Notes: generated by a model not told the origin, from the sequence alone. Shown: positions 1 through 9,665, numbered from the stretch's first letter. The stretch is 64,000 nucleotides of DNA from Alistipes sp. (GCA_017629985.1 JAGBWD010000034.1:1-64000), one strand, 5' to 3'. Translations and numbers: made by a program.

Positions 1-43
1 TCACTTTTTTACTTACCCACTTTTTTAAAGCGGAAAAGCGGTG

Positions 44-75
44 CAAAGATAATTCATATTTTTGAAACTACCAAA
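44..75 (-). promoter_or_regulatory. Leftward promoter, repeat copy 1
   Basis: On the minus strand TTTG (72-75) is followed after 20 nt by TATCTTTG (44-51), a full match to the Bacteroidota consensus TTTG-N19-21-TAnnTTTG. It would drive a gene left of the window. Confidence 0.7.
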
Positions 76-153
76 TTTTTTGGAAACTTTTTTCAAAAAT
101 ATTTAAGAACCTCTTTCGCTATCGCCCCATTTCTAAAAAGCGGAAAAGCGGTG

Positions 154-185
154 CAAAGATAATTCATATTTCTGAAACATCCAAA
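154..185 (-). promoter_or_regulatory. Leftward promoter, repeat copy 2
   Basis: Same arrangement as copy 1, 110 bp away: minus-strand TTTG at 182-185, a 20-nt spacer and TATCTTTG at 154-161. Confidence 0.7.
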
Positions 186-267
186 TATTTTGGAAACTTT
201 TTTCAAAAAAACTATCCAAGAACCTTTCTGCTCACGAGCGACATCATATATCCCTCATTTGCGGCTG

Positions 268-298
268 CAAAGATACCAATTATTTCCTACTTTACAAC
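268..298 (-). promoter_or_regulatory. Third tandem leftward promoter
   Basis: Minus-strand TATCTTTG at 268-275, preceded after 19 nt by GTTG (295-298), one mismatch from the TTTG element. It lies upstream of the two duplicated promoters, giving three in series. Confidence 0.55.
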
Positions 299-432
299 TA
301 ATTTTGAAATTATTTTTGAAAATTTTTATATTTTTTAAATATCATAACCCATACCTATATTTATATATATAAGCGATATGACAGAAAAGAGGCTACAGAA
401 GGGGAAAACAACAGAGATAAGTGAGCTGTAAA

Positions 433-465
433 GAAAAAAAGAGTAGGAGAAAAATCCCCTACTCC
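433..465 (-). terminator. Intrinsic terminator of the xusABC-like operon
   Basis: On the minus strand GAGTAGG pairs with CCTACTC around a short loop (441-464) and is followed directly by seven T (A run 434-440 on the plus strand). It sits about 35 bp past the xusC stop. Confidence 0.8.
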
Positions 466-498
466 TATCGTTTGAAGAGCTAATGACGTACAAAATTA

Positions 499-1590
499 CT
501 ACTTCTTGCCACCGAAACTACGCTTAATCCAAAGATAGTAGCCCGTAATTGGGAGCGTGGCGCCAAGCATCGCGGCAAGAAACCACAATATTCGTGTTAT
601 CATACCTCCCCAATTTCCTACATGCAAGGAGTAGATCCAGCCGCTCATCTTTTGTCGGCGTGGCGCATCGTCATATAACGTCACAGACTCTATAGCCCCC
701 GAGCTAGGATTGTAGGTATACTTATCAGCGGCACGAGGATTACCCACGCCACCGAGCTTTACAGATATGGTATTTGGCGTGATGGTAACGTCACCATGCG
801 AGTCATAACGCGAGATAACCTCATCGTAGGCCACCTCATACGCCGCAGGAGCTGTAATGCCATTGCTACGAGGTTGCTTACTTGCCACTACGTGAGAGGC
901 GCCTTCTGCGCCAAAGATTTTATACAAACCTTCGCGATACCACTCAAAAGACCAGGTGAGACCTGTGAGAGCCATGGCAAGAACAAGGAGTGTCGCATAT
1001 ATGCCTCCAGCGACATGAAGGTCATAAAGAAAGCGCCTCCAACCACGTGTGACAGATATTTTAGAGCGGTTCTTAAGCATCTGAACCGACTTCGGAATCC
1101 ACAACACAACACCTGTAAGCAACAGAATTACGCAGGCAAGAGTGCTAATGCCAACTATCATCTTACCCCAATAGATGGCCCCCTTCTCTGCTGGGCGTGT
1201 ATCCATAAGCCAGCGATGGAGACGAAACATCGTTGTAAAGAAGGATAGACGCTTGGGGCTACCAAGCACCTCACCGCTATACTGATTGACATAAACCGCA
1301 GCATGCTTGGGCGAAGAGAGGCTAACCTTCCACGTACGGCTGGCATCGGGAGAGACCACAATACCTGTGATACGCTGATCCTCCTCAAGGAGAGGCTCAA
1401 CAGCCGAAATGGCATCTGCAAAGGATATCTTCTGGTCACCAACACTATCTACGTAGTAGTACCTGCGTTGAATAGACTCGGTTATCTCCTTCTCAAAAAT
1501 AAGCACAGCACCAGTGAAGCAGGTGATAGAGATAACTATACCGAGTGGTAACGAGAGCCAAAGATGGAGTTTCTTAATAGGCTTCTTCAT
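499..1590 (-). CDS. xusC: PepSY-associated TM protein, XusC-like
   Basis: A 363-residue inner-membrane protein of the PepSY_TM (PiuB-like) family, which accompanies siderophore or haem receptors and is thought to help release or reduce iron at the inner membrane. It has the family start MKKPIKKLHLWLSLPLG running into the first membrane segment, PepSY-like periplasmic parts, a further helix pair near the middle and a last helix near the C terminus (GATLPITGYYLWIKR). The longer reading from 1614 overlaps the upstream stop, and ATG 1596 is also possible; I chose 1590 because the family motif begins there. It is the last gene of the receptor-lipoprotein-PepSY operon and is followed by an intrinsic terminator. 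The match to XusC of Bacteroides is by gene order and domain content. Confidence 0.85.
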   Translation of the reverse strand: MKKPIKKLHLWLSLPLGIVISITCFTGAVLIFEKEITESIQRRYYYVDSVGDQKISFADAISAVEPLLEEDQRITGIVVSPDASRTWKVSLSSPKHAAVYVNQYSGEVLGSPKRLSFFTTMFRLHRWLMDTRPAEKGAIYWGKMIVGISTLACVILLLTGVVLWIPKSVQMLKNRSKISVTRGWRRFLYDLHVAGGIYATLLVLAMALTGLTWSFEWYREGLYKIFGAEGASHVVASKQPRSNGITAPAAYEVAYDEVISRYDSHGDVTITPNTISVKLGGVGNPRAADKYTYNPSSGAIESVTLYDDAPRRQKMSGWIYSLHVGNWGGMITRILWFLAAMLGATLPITGYYLWIKRSFGGKK

Positions 1591-1600
1591 AATCATTGGT

Positions 1601-2995
1601 TTACAACGGAGCAAGGCGACCTATGGCATTTAACGTTGTAGCTTGAACAGTCAAACCCTTGGTTGCTACAGCAGTTTCAGCATCGATGACATATATCGAT
1701 GGATAGTTATTAGTGGTAGATACCGCCACGTATACCTTTCCATTCTCATAATATGGAGCATTGCCAAAGCCCGAGATATACTCCACAGCAGGCAAGCCAG
1801 ATACGTAGGTTAATGTCTCTGTCGCAGCATCGAATATAGCAAGCTCGTTTGCAACCATCTCCTTGCCAGGCTCTAGGATACTGTTATACATGAGCATCAG
1901 GAACTTACTGCCGCCAACGTGCCATGTGCGAAGGAATGACTTGCCATCAGCCTTCTCCTCTAAATTAACGTAGTAGTCGTCAAAATTATTGCTACCTGAC
2001 TTAATACGTACAACACCCGCTGGGAGTTTCGTTTGTTGGCGTGAATCTGCCATTATTTTTGCATACGAAGGAGAGAAGATATATATATCACCATTGTCAT
2101 CGGGCCAAATCATCTGGTAATACTGTGACTTGTAGCGTCCAACGGCATAGCTTATCTTATCGGTACGAATCAGACGCTTACCATTAAGATTCTCATCATC
2201 AAATACAGCAATCCAACACTCATCGGGGTACTGCGTCCACTGCAACTCACCCTCCTTATATGCGCCACTGCCAGAACCTCCAGACTCGGTCTTTATGAGA
2301 TCGGAATATCCGTCACGCACCCATTTGCCCCCCTCGGCCTTAACACCATACTGACTTAAGCCCATAGGCACAGCAGCAGAGTAGAGCTTATCATCTACTT
2401 GAACCAAGCCAGCGAGGGTGACATACTCACCATTGCCGAGGAAGTTCTCTGCGAGATATTGCTCCTCGAGGGTATTGTTGGTGGTATATGTCTCACGCTC
2501 CACATCGAGTAGCGAGACAAGGATAGACTTGGGGAGGTATCCATTTTCATCGGCAAGCTCCTTGGGGCCATCACCCGTAGAGGTGGTCATGACAAACTCA
2601 TCGTAGATGCCTACTGTGGTGAAGCGGCGCACGGCATACTCCGCAGGGCGTGCCGAGAGTGTATAGTCGCCATTCATAACATAGGAGCGAGTGGTGCCTG
2701 CATTACCCTGATTATAAGTTAGAGCATAGAGGTACTTATCACCCCAGAATACCCAATAGGAGGCACCATCATTGACCAAACCACGCTCCATGCCTAGCGT
2801 GCCACCACCAAGGCTCTCCGCAGTGAGAAGAGCGTTGGTCGTGGTGTTAGAGAATGTTCCCTGCGAGGCTATAACATAGGGACGCTCCGCATCGGGGTTA
2901 TACTCATGTGTGGGCATCTGCTCCTTCTGACATGACGCAGCAGCCAATAGGGCCACAGCAACGATAATAATTTTTGAGATAATCTTAAGTTTCAT
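1601..2995 (-). CDS. xusB: DUF4374 surface lipoprotein, XusB-like
   Basis: A 464-residue lipoprotein with a hydrophobic signal and lipobox LLAAASC, so lipidation is predicted at Cys22. The body looks like a beta-propeller of DUF4374, with repeated strand motifs such as [12 protein letters not shown] and [20 protein letters not shown]. In Bacteroides thetaiotaomicron the DUF4374 protein XusB is a surface lipoprotein that binds ferric enterobactin and hands it to the receptor XusA; I infer a similar ferric-chelate role here. It lies between the receptor gene (28 bp upstream) and the PepSY gene (10 bp downstream), the XusA-XusB-XusC order. The actual ligand cannot be read from sequence. Confidence 0.85.
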   Translation of the reverse strand: MKLKIISKIIIVAVALLAAASCQKEQMPTHEYNPDAERPYVIASQGTFSNTTTNALLTAESLGGGTLGMERGLVNDGASYWVFWGDKYLYALTYNQGNAGTTRSYVMNGDYTLSARPAEYAVRRFTTVGIYDEFVMTTSTGDGPKELADENGYLPKSILVSLLDVERETYTTNNTLEEQYLAENFLGNGEYVTLAGLVQVDDKLYSAAVPMGLSQYGVKAEGGKWVRDGYSDLIKTESGGSGSGAYKEGELQWTQYPDECWIAVFDDENLNGKRLIRTDKISYAVGRYKSQYYQMIWPDDNGDIYIFSPSYAKIMADSRQQTKLPAGVVRIKSGSNNFDDYYVNLEEKADGKSFLRTWHVGGSKFLMLMYNSILEPGKEMVANELAIFDAATETLTYVSGLPAVEYISGFGNAPYYENGKVYVAVSTTNNYPSIYVIDAETAVATKGLTVQATTLNAIGRLAPL

Positions 2996-3023
2996 ATTTT
3001 TAAATTTTAATTATAATAACTAT

Positions 3024-5438
3024 TTAACGTCCGCCAAAGGATACGCGGAACTTTGCATAGAAGGCTCTACCCGCCTTCTGAAGGCTGAAGTTATCGTAAA
3101 GCTTCTCATCGGTGAAGTTGCGACACTCCAAGGTTATATTATACTTACCGCCCTTGAGCGAGTAGCCCAGCGATAGGTTATGTGACAACTGCGAAGGAAC
3201 CATATACTCATCTTTGTTAGTTCCTATGCGCGAAGAGTAGTAGTGAAAGTTATGCAGATATTGATTATCGTAACTCACAGAGATTTGGTCACCCTCAAAT
3301 ATGGCATCACGCCACGTGAAACGGATATCGCTATCAGCAAAGAGATATGGGATATTAGGCATTCTATCGCCATAACCGAGATTGGGCAACGCCACGGTGC
3401 CAATGGCAATCTTCATGTTATCACGTACATCCATATACGAGAGATTACCACCTATCGATATCCAGTCGACAAACGAGTAACGCGCAGAGAGTGTAAGGCC
3501 CCATGTGCGAACCTTGCCATAGTTGATATATGTTGCGGCACTCTTTCCACCACTAACATCTACGATGTTTCGCTGGATATAATCGCGGGTATCGCGCCAC
3601 ACAAAACCTGCATCGAGAGTCAGCGAGTGATTATCATCGGCGCCATAAACATCGCTATAGCATAGGTTTACATTTATGTTATCGCTATTCTCGGGGCGAA
3701 TACCTACATCACCCATCTCCAAGTCCTCATCGCCAAACATCTCATCGATGGTAGGCAGACGGTACGCCCTCTCGTATGAGAGCTTGGCCTGCAACGATGG
3801 GAAAATGAAATATGTTGCTGCAGCGCCATAGCCCAAGACGCCTTCATGACGCGAGGTGCGCACAAAATCGCTACTGTTGCTATCTGTGGCGATAGGCCCC
3901 GAAACATCCAAGGCGTAATATTTTGCAAAAACAAGAGCATTGAAACGCTTTGAGGCTCTGAAGTGATACTGCAGGCCTGTGATATTCTTCATAGTCTGCT
4001 TGTTGATAGCCTCCTCCTCGGGATTGTTAGCAAGAAGCGATGTGTTGTGACGAACGAAGGCATTAAAGACATGGTTGAGAGTAAAGGTGTGCATCTTACC
4101 AAGACGATAAGACAATGTAGCAGTGGCATTCCAGTTATCGTTATCGGAACGCATATTCTGATAGGACTGCTCGCCTGGAGAGTTTAAGCGCTTCGTCTCC
4201 CCAAGCCAATTATACTTGACCTGCGCGGTATCTACATTGTAGGTTACATTGTGGTTATAGTTTGCCGTAAGCGCAAGGTCGAGACCCTCAACAAGGAGGT
4301 TGCGCTTGGAGTACTCCACAGAGGGCATCAGAGAGTAGCCACGGCGAAACTTATCACCATAGACAATCTCCTGACGTACGCCTGTCTGAATCTCCTTATA
4401 CATATTGGAGAAGTTCATAGCAAAGACAAGCCTATCTGCCCAGCGCTTACCAACAACACCTATCTTGGCAACCACACTCTCGTTGTGGTACGTGTCGTGA
4501 AAACGCTCCACATTGACCACATTACCTCTATCTATACGTCCTGTAGCGAAATCCTCAACAGGGGCATCTACGCGATAGTTATTATCCGAGTAGTTTTGGA
4601 AGGCATATATCTCCCACATAAAACCATTCTCTAGGGTCTGACCAGCATTTATCGTGGAACGATGAGTGTTAAACGAACCATAGGAGTATGAGGCATCGGC
4701 ATACCACAATCGGCGCGACTTATTGGTGACGATGTTTATAACTCCTCCAAGGGCATCAGCGCCAAAACCAACAGGCACCACACCACGATAGACCTCAATA
4801 CGCTCTGCATAACCAGCAGGGATGTTGTTAAGCGAAAAAGCACCTCCCACACCCTCCTGCGGAACACCATCTATAAATACCTTTACGTGCTTACCCGAGA
4901 AGCCATCTACCATAAGCGACATATCCGAGCCTACACCTCCCGACTCTCGAAGCTTAAGACCTGGAGCGCGCGACAGAGCATCGGAGATATTTTGTGTGGT
5001 ATTTTGAAGCGCCTTGGCATCCAATGCAATGGCATTAAATGCCGAGCGGCGGAGACGGCCAACACCCGATGCCGACACCACAACCTCACCAACATCTGTA
5101 GCCTCGCTATCAAGAGTAAAGTCCACGGCATTGACACCTGCCACAACATCTAGGTTATGAACCTCAGTAGTATATCCCAACATCTGAACTACAACATCAG
5201 CCTTTCCAGGATCAACATACAAGGTATATCTTCCCTCGGCATCGGCAACAGTACCACGCGAGGTGCCATCAACAAATATTGTTGCACACGCTAAAGGATT
5301 ACCATCATCATCTAGCACCACGCCCTCGAGCAACGCACCCTTTGGAGGCTCCGTAGCCCATAGTGGCATAATAGCAAATAGCGGAGCTATAATATATATA
5401 AGGTATTTTGTCGCTATAAATATCTGTTTGCTCTCCAT
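3024..5438 (-). CDS. xusA: TonB-dependent outer-membrane receptor, XusA-like
   Basis: An 804-residue outer-membrane receptor. After the signal peptide comes a CarboxypepD_reg-like domain (EGVVLDDDGNPLACATIFVD to LGYTTEV), then a plug (about residues 130-245, including GGVINIVTN) and a 22-strand-type barrel ending in an aromatic-rich strand (FYAKFRVSFGGR). Because the gene sits with DUF4374 and PepSY genes, the likely cargo is a ferric siderophore rather than a glycan; no SusD partner is present. The frame opens at 5453, but the predicted -7 element (5463-5470) would leave almost no leader, so ATG 5438 is preferred. No clear Fur site was recognised. Confidence 0.9.
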   Translation of the reverse strand: MESKQIFIATKYLIYIIAPLFAIMPLWATEPPKGALLEGVVLDDDGNPLACATIFVDGTSRGTVADAEGRYTLYVDPGKADVVVQMLGYTTEVHNLDVVAGVNAVDFTLDSEATDVGEVVVSASGVGRLRRSAFNAIALDAKALQNTTQNISDALSRAPGLKLRESGGVGSDMSLMVDGFSGKHVKVFIDGVPQEGVGGAFSLNNIPAGYAERIEVYRGVVPVGFGADALGGVINIVTNKSRRLWYADASYSYGSFNTHRSTINAGQTLENGFMWEIYAFQNYSDNNYRVDAPVEDFATGRIDRGNVVNVERFHDTYHNESVVAKIGVVGKRWADRLVFAMNFSNMYKEIQTGVRQEIVYGDKFRRGYSLMPSVEYSKRNLLVEGLDLALTANYNHNVTYNVDTAQVKYNWLGETKRLNSPGEQSYQNMRSDNDNWNATATLSYRLGKMHTFTLNHVFNAFVRHNTSLLANNPEEEAINKQTMKNITGLQYHFRASKRFNALVFAKYYALDVSGPIATDSNSSDFVRTSRHEGVLGYGAAATYFIFPSLQAKLSYERAYRLPTIDEMFGDEDLEMGDVGIRPENSDNINVNLCYSDVYGADDNHSLTLDAGFVWRDTRDYIQRNIVDVSGGKSAATYINYGKVRTWGLTLSARYSFVDWISIGGNLSYMDVRDNMKIAIGTVALPNLGYGDRMPNIPYLFADSDIRFTWRDAIFEGDQISVSYDNQYLHNFHYYSSRIGTNKDEYMVPSQLSHNLSLGYSLKGGKYNITLECRNFTDEKLYDNFSLQKAGRAFYAKFRVSFGGR

Positions 5439-5462
5439 AGTATAAAGTATCATTTACGGATA

Positions 5463-5494
5463 CAAAAGTACTCCATACCAACATTTTAGACAAT
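5463..5494 (-). promoter_or_regulatory. Promoter of xusABC-like operon
   Basis: Minus-strand ATTG (5491-5494), a 20-nt spacer and TACTTTTG (5463-5470). This is one mismatch from the Bacteroidota consensus, about 25 bp before the chosen xusA start. Confidence 0.6.
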
Positions 5495-5572
5495 CGCATA
5501 TTTTTGGGAAATAGATACTCCATATACCCCTAATTTTGGGGAGAGGGCGACAATACAGAGCCATATAGGCAC

Positions 5573-5611
5573 AAAAAAAGGGTCTTACCAGCACCAAGGC
5601 TAGCAGACCCT
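5573..5611 (-). terminator. Terminator of the zinc-ribbon protein gene
   Basis: Minus-strand stem AGGGTCT / AGACCCT around a loop of about 20 nt, followed by seven T. It lies 47 bp past the stop of the gene at 5658-6908. Confidence 0.75.
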
Positions 5612-5657
5612 ATTCATAAAAACGAGCTGGGCACGAACAGCAGCGATGCTGCTCATA

Positions 5658-6908
5658 CTACTCGAAGTAGCTCTCCTGTGAACCACTATGACGGCCATCA
5701 ATATAGATATCTACCTTATAGGTTCCCTTCTCGAAGGATGATCCATCATAGAAGATGCTTACAGGCACTGACTGGTTCTCATAATCTACCTTACGCATCG
5801 CCGAGGCCATCATCTCCGTACCCTCGAAGTTAAATGGAATAAGCTCCTTGGGCGACAACACATAGCCATCAGGTGGCGTGATGCAGATATATATACTCTT
5901 CTCACCTGGCTCGGCAAGCTCATTTGCTGTAAGCTCAAAGTCTACTCTTATGCGGCGAGCCTGCTTTATGCGGCGCACCTCCTTCGACTTCTCGCTCAAT
6001 GCAACCATGCGGATACCACTAGCACGTATCACAGAACCGATACGCACCTTGGTATTCAACTCATCGGCCTTCTCCTCGGCAACATCGGCACGAAGCTGCG
6101 CCGTAGATATCTCCTTCTTATATGCTACGTTCTGCGCCTGAAGATTGCTATTGATGGTGTTAAGAGAGTCTATCTGCTTGAGGTAACCCTTCATGACCCC
6201 TCGCAACGTCTCCACCTCTCGCTTATACTTTGCCAACTGGTTGTAATTATACGTCTTCTCCCTCTGCAACTGCTCGAGCATGACAACAGCCTCCTGATAC
6301 TTAACCATCATGGTATCGTTCTGATCCTTGAGGCTCTCAAGCTCCGCAACAAGGCTCTCGGCATCGCGCTGAAGGATGCTATTCTGCTCCTCGAAAAGCT
6401 GGCGCGCAGACTGAACAATAGCATAATCCGCCTCGATAGTTCGATATTTCAGACCATAGCTTACGCCAAAGTACGCCGCAGGGATAAGAAGCACCAGCAA
6501 CACAAGGGCTATCAACTTATAACCCTTCAACGAACGGCTGTTACGCTCCAACTCTGCATTTAGGTCATCTATCTCCGAGGAGTCGTAGTGCTGCTCCATA
6601 TCCTCTGGCTCGCGGCGCGGAGTAGGAGTAGGCACAGGGGCTGGGATAGGAGTAGGTGTCGGCACCTCATCGCTAGTGTAACTATCATTACTCCTCACCT
6701 CCGCATCTTCAATGCTGTGGCTATCGTTTACAGTGCGCTCGCGTCTACGCTCTGCAATTATGTCATTTAGGGTCTTTGGACCTCTCTCTATCGCCTCATC
6801 GGCTTGAGCTGTAGGAACCTCTGCGGCCAAAGGCTCACCACATATTGGACATACCTTTGACTTGCTAGATACTGGATTTCCACAACTTTTACATCTTATA
6901 AGTGCCAT
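5658..6908 (-). CDS. Zinc-ribbon, coiled-coil membrane protein of unknown function
   Basis: A 416-residue protein in four parts. Residues 1-28 form a zinc ribbon with two CxxC pairs (CKSCG and CPICGE). Residues about 35-125 are acidic and contain a Pro/Thr tract with repeated PTPTPIPAP-type runs. One membrane helix follows at about 132-150 (LIALVLLVLLIPAAYFGV). Residues about 155-290 are a long coiled coil rich in Glu, Gln and Leu, and the C-terminal 125 residues look beta-rich. The topology suggests a cytoplasmic zinc ribbon and an extracytoplasmic coiled coil and beta domain. No enzyme motif is seen. It is transcribed alone, with its own promoter and terminator. I do not know its function. 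Confidence 0.8.
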   Translation of the reverse strand: MALIRCKSCGNPVSSKSKVCPICGEPLAAEVPTAQADEAIERGPKTLNDIIAERRRERTVNDSHSIEDAEVRSNDSYTSDEVPTPTPIPAPVPTPTPRREPEDMEQHYDSSEIDDLNAELERNSRSLKGYKLIALVLLVLLIPAAYFGVSYGLKYRTIEADYAIVQSARQLFEEQNSILQRDAESLVAELESLKDQNDTMMVKYQEAVVMLEQLQREKTYNYNQLAKYKREVETLRGVMKGYLKQIDSLNTINSNLQAQNVAYKKEISTAQLRADVAEEKADELNTKVRIGSVIRASGIRMVALSEKSKEVRRIKQARRIRVDFELTANELAEPGEKSIYICITPPDGYVLSPKELIPFNFEGTEMMASAMRKVDYENQSVPVSIFYDGSSFEKGTYKVDIYIDGRHSGSQESYFE

Positions 6909-6938
6909 ACTATTATGGGGTTATATATATTTACGGTG

Positions 6939-6946
6939 CAAATATA
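6939..6946 (-). promoter_or_regulatory. -7 element for the zinc-ribbon gene
   Basis: Minus-strand TATATTTG, 31 bp before the start codon. No good -33 TTTG is seen at 19-21 nt; that position falls at the 3' end of recG. Confidence 0.5.
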
Positions 6947-6966
6947 ACGATTTTATAAATTATTTA

Positions 6967-9090
6967 TTACGAGATATCTGAAAAATCTATCACCTCGCGC
7001 TTGCGATACCTATCTCTCAACTCACGAAGAGGCCTATGCTCTGGCTTTACAAGCTCTGCATCCTCACCCAACACACGCAATGCCTCCTCACGCGTAACCT
7101 CCATAATCTGTGTATCGGTTGCGAGGTTTGCGATATTTAGCTGAAAGGCCTCACCACTCTGCTGTGTGCCATGGATATCTCCCGCACCACGAAGCTTAAG
7201 GTCTAGCTCCGAGAGTTGGAAACCATCGTTGGTGGCACACATAGCCTCTAGACGCGCACGTCCCTCCTTCGAGAGCTTATCGCCCGACATGAGAATACAA
7301 TAGGACTGCTCCCCACCACGACCTACACGACCACGAAGCTGATGGAGCTGCGAAAGACCAAAACGCTCGGCAGACTCTATAACCATAACCGTAGCATTAG
7401 GCACATCGACACCTACCTCGATAACCGATGTCGCAATAAGGATATCTGCCTCACCACGCTTAAACTGCGCCATGGCAGCATCCTTTTCATCGGGTTTCAT
7501 CTTTCCGTGACACACCGTGATACGATATTTCGGAAGTGGGAAGTCACGAGATATGGACTCAAAGCCATCGTAGAGATCCTTATAGTCCATCTTCTCTGAC
7601 TCCTTGATGAGAGGGTAGACGATATATACCTGACGCCCCTTGGCTATCTCCTGCCTTAAGAAGCCAAACATTCGTAGGCGCATAGCATCAAAGTAGTGAT
7701 AGGTGCGTATAGGCTGACGTCCTGGAGGTAGCTCATCTATTACCGAGACCTCCAAATCGCCATATAGCGTCATAGCCAGCGTTCGCGGTATTGGCGTTGC
7801 GGTCATTACAAGGATATGGGGAGGCTGCTGATTCTTGGTCCATAGCTTCGCACGTTGCTCAACACCAAAGCGGTGCTGCTCATCAATAACCACATATCCA
7901 AGGTTTGCAAATTGCACCCTATCCTCTAACAATGCGTGAGTGCCAATGAGGATATTAACCTCACCCGAGGCGGCACCCTCCAATGCCACGCGGCGCTCCT
8001 TCGCCTTTGACGAACCTGTAAGTATTGCCAGCCTAACATTGAGGTCCTCGGCAAAACGCGACATCGAGGCGTAGTGCTGGCGGGCAAGAATCTCCGTAGG
8101 TGCCATGATGCATGCCTGAAAGCCATTATCTACAGCCAAAAGCATAGACATAAACGCCACCATGGTCTTGCCACTACCCACATCACCTTGCAGGAGACGA
8201 TTCATCTGCCTACCAGATATCATATCGGCACGAATCTCCTTTATCACACGTTGCTGCGCACCCGTGAGGGCAAAGGGAAGCTTATCGCGATAGAAGGTGT
8301 TAAAGGCCTCACCAACACGCGGAAAGAGGAATCCGCCACCGCGCTGATGACGGGTGTTTCGCCGCGCTTGGATAGTAAGCTGAACGCCAAATAGCTCGTT
8401 AAACTTCAGGCGATACTGCGCCTGCTTAAGCATCTCTGCCGACTGCGGAAAGTGAATGTTGTATATAGCATCCTTGAGGGGTATAAGCCCCAATCTACGG
8501 CGCATATCCTCGGGGAGTGGATCGACAAAGGCGGTGCTATCCGTAGCAACAAGCTGCCACGCATTGTGTACTAGCGTGTGCATCATCTTAACAGATATCA
8601 TCTGTGAGAGCTTCTCGGTTGTAGAGTATATACCCTGAAAGCTACTCTCCACCTTTCGAGATAACGCCACCTCGATAGGCTCTACCTCGGGGTGAACAAG
8701 ACTAACACGCCCCTTGAAGATTGATGGGCGACCAAAGATAAGGTACTCCCTATGCAACTCTATACGCTTCTCTATCCACTTAATGCCATGAAACCAGAGC
8801 AGCTCTGCCTGGCCTGAAGCATCACTGATCTCCACGACAAAGCGCTTCTTGGCGCCATCACCAACATACGACTTACCTACCACACGGCAGCGAAGCTGCA
8901 CGTAGGTAGACTCCATCGACTCATCCAACTCATTAAGACGAAATAGACGCGAGCGATCGACATAGCGGTAGGGGAAACGCTGAAGAAGATCCTCGATAGT
9001 TCGAACACCTACCTCGCGCTCCAAAAGACGCGCTCGCGCCTCGCCAACACCCGCCAGAAACTTTATCTCACGCTTGAGTATATCCGTCAT
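6967..9090 (-). CDS. recG: ATP-dependent DNA helicase RecG
   Basis: A 707-residue branch-migrating DNA helicase that reverses stalled forks and processes recombination intermediates. The N-terminal wedge/OB domain covers about residues 1-250. The SF2 motor has Walker A GDVGSGKT at 302-309, the DEQH box at 403-406 followed by RFGVEQR, the VMTATPIPRT motif, and the C-terminal QLRGRVGRG motif. The length matches the family. It is the last gene of the SDR-sialidase-apt-recG run, 8 bp after apt, with no terminator before the next gene's promoter. Confidence 0.97.
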   Translation of the reverse strand: MTDILKREIKFLAGVGEARARLLEREVGVRTIEDLLQRFPYRYVDRSRLFRLNELDESMESTYVQLRCRVVGKSYVGDGAKKRFVVEISDASGQAELLWFHGIKWIEKRIELHREYLIFGRPSIFKGRVSLVHPEVEPIEVALSRKVESSFQGIYSTTEKLSQMISVKMMHTLVHNAWQLVATDSTAFVDPLPEDMRRRLGLIPLKDAIYNIHFPQSAEMLKQAQYRLKFNELFGVQLTIQARRNTRHQRGGGFLFPRVGEAFNTFYRDKLPFALTGAQQRVIKEIRADMISGRQMNRLLQGDVGSGKTMVAFMSMLLAVDNGFQACIMAPTEILARQHYASMSRFAEDLNVRLAILTGSSKAKERRVALEGAASGEVNILIGTHALLEDRVQFANLGYVVIDEQHRFGVEQRAKLWTKNQQPPHILVMTATPIPRTLAMTLYGDLEVSVIDELPPGRQPIRTYHYFDAMRLRMFGFLRQEIAKGRQVYIVYPLIKESEKMDYKDLYDGFESISRDFPLPKYRITVCHGKMKPDEKDAAMAQFKRGEADILIATSVIEVGVDVPNATVMVIESAERFGLSQLHQLRGRVGRGGEQSYCILMSGDKLSKEGRARLEAMCATNDGFQLSELDLKLRGAGDIHGTQQSGEAFQLNIANLATDTQIMEVTREEALRVLGEDAELVKPEHRPLRELRDRYRKREVIDFSDIS

Positions 9091-9098
9091 TGGATAGA

Positions 9099-9659
9099 TT
9101 AAATAACTGTTATTGAACGTACTGGAGCAATCTTCTCCAAACGCTCCTTACCCTTAAGCTCGGCAATCTCAACGATGAAGACAAACTCCTTCACCTTCAC
9201 ACCATACTCCTTACCATCTATCACAACCCTCTGCGCCTCCAACGACTCTGCCAGACCCTCGGCAGTACCTCCTGTGGCCAAAACATCATCGAGGATTGTA
9301 ACTTCAAAATTATCACCATTGACCTTGCCAGCAGCAATGTCACTAACGCGGTAATAGAGCTTGTCGAAGCCATACTCCTTCTCGATAAGCACCTCGTGCA
9401 AATCACCCTCGGCAAAAGGAAGCTTGCCACTCTTACGAACAGGGATTATATTCTCTATATGCTCCGCCTCGGTGAGGAGTGGCGCCGCAAAGAGAAAGCC
9501 ACGAGCCTCGGGAGCTATAATATTGGGAGTCGTACAAGCCTCGGCAACAGCACTTATCAACTGCTTGAAGACCTCCTTATTCTGCAAAAATGGAATAATA
9601 TCTACAAAGATGATGCCCTCCTTGGGAAAGTCTTTGTAATACTTAAGTACCTCTTTCAT
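9099..9659 (-). CDS. apt: Adenine phosphoribosyltransferase
   Basis: A 186-residue cytosolic type I phosphoribosyltransferase that salvages adenine to AMP with PRPP. The N terminus (KDFPKEGIIFVDI) is typical of Apt, and the PRPP-binding loop ILDDVLATGGTA is intact. It is slightly longer than the common 170-180 residues because of a Lys/Glu-rich insert near residue 145 (VIDGKEYGVKVKEF). It lies 6 bp after the sialidase gene and 8 bp before recG, so it is almost certainly cotranscribed. Confidence 0.95.
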   Translation of the reverse strand: MKEVLKYYKDFPKEGIIFVDIIPFLQNKEVFKQLISAVAEACTTPNIIAPEARGFLFAAPLLTEAEHIENIIPVRKSGKLPFAEGDLHEVLIEKEYGFDKLYYRVSDIAAGKVNGDNFEVTILDDVLATGGTAEGLAESLEAQRVVIDGKEYGVKVKEFVFIVEIAELKGKERLEKIAPVRSITVI

Positions 9660-9665
9660 AATCTC

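Larger units (their letters stand above)
27..230. repeat. Imperfect direct repeat, two copies, period 110 bp
   Basis: Copy 1 runs from 27 to about 99 and copy 2 from 137 to about 209. They are nearly identical over about 70 bp, starting AAAGCGGAAAAGCGG, and then diverge but still align over the next 20 bp. Each copy contains a complete leftward promoter, so the duplication doubles a promoter rather than a coding segment. Confidence 0.85.
1..498. other. Non-coding left edge: outward promoters and xusC terminator
   Basis: I see no credible gene here. A 60-codon frame at 190-372 has low-complexity composition (runs of Phe, Ile, Leu, Tyr) and overlaps the promoter repeat, so I leave it out. The stretch holds a 110-bp-period duplication carrying leftward promoters, a third leftward promoter, and a terminator for the gene to the right. 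The promoters must serve a gene beyond the left edge. Confidence 0.7.

Noticed and set aside
190..372. 60-codon open frame in the left-edge region
   Set aside because: Low-complexity composition, overlaps the promoter duplication, and no start context or family resemblance.
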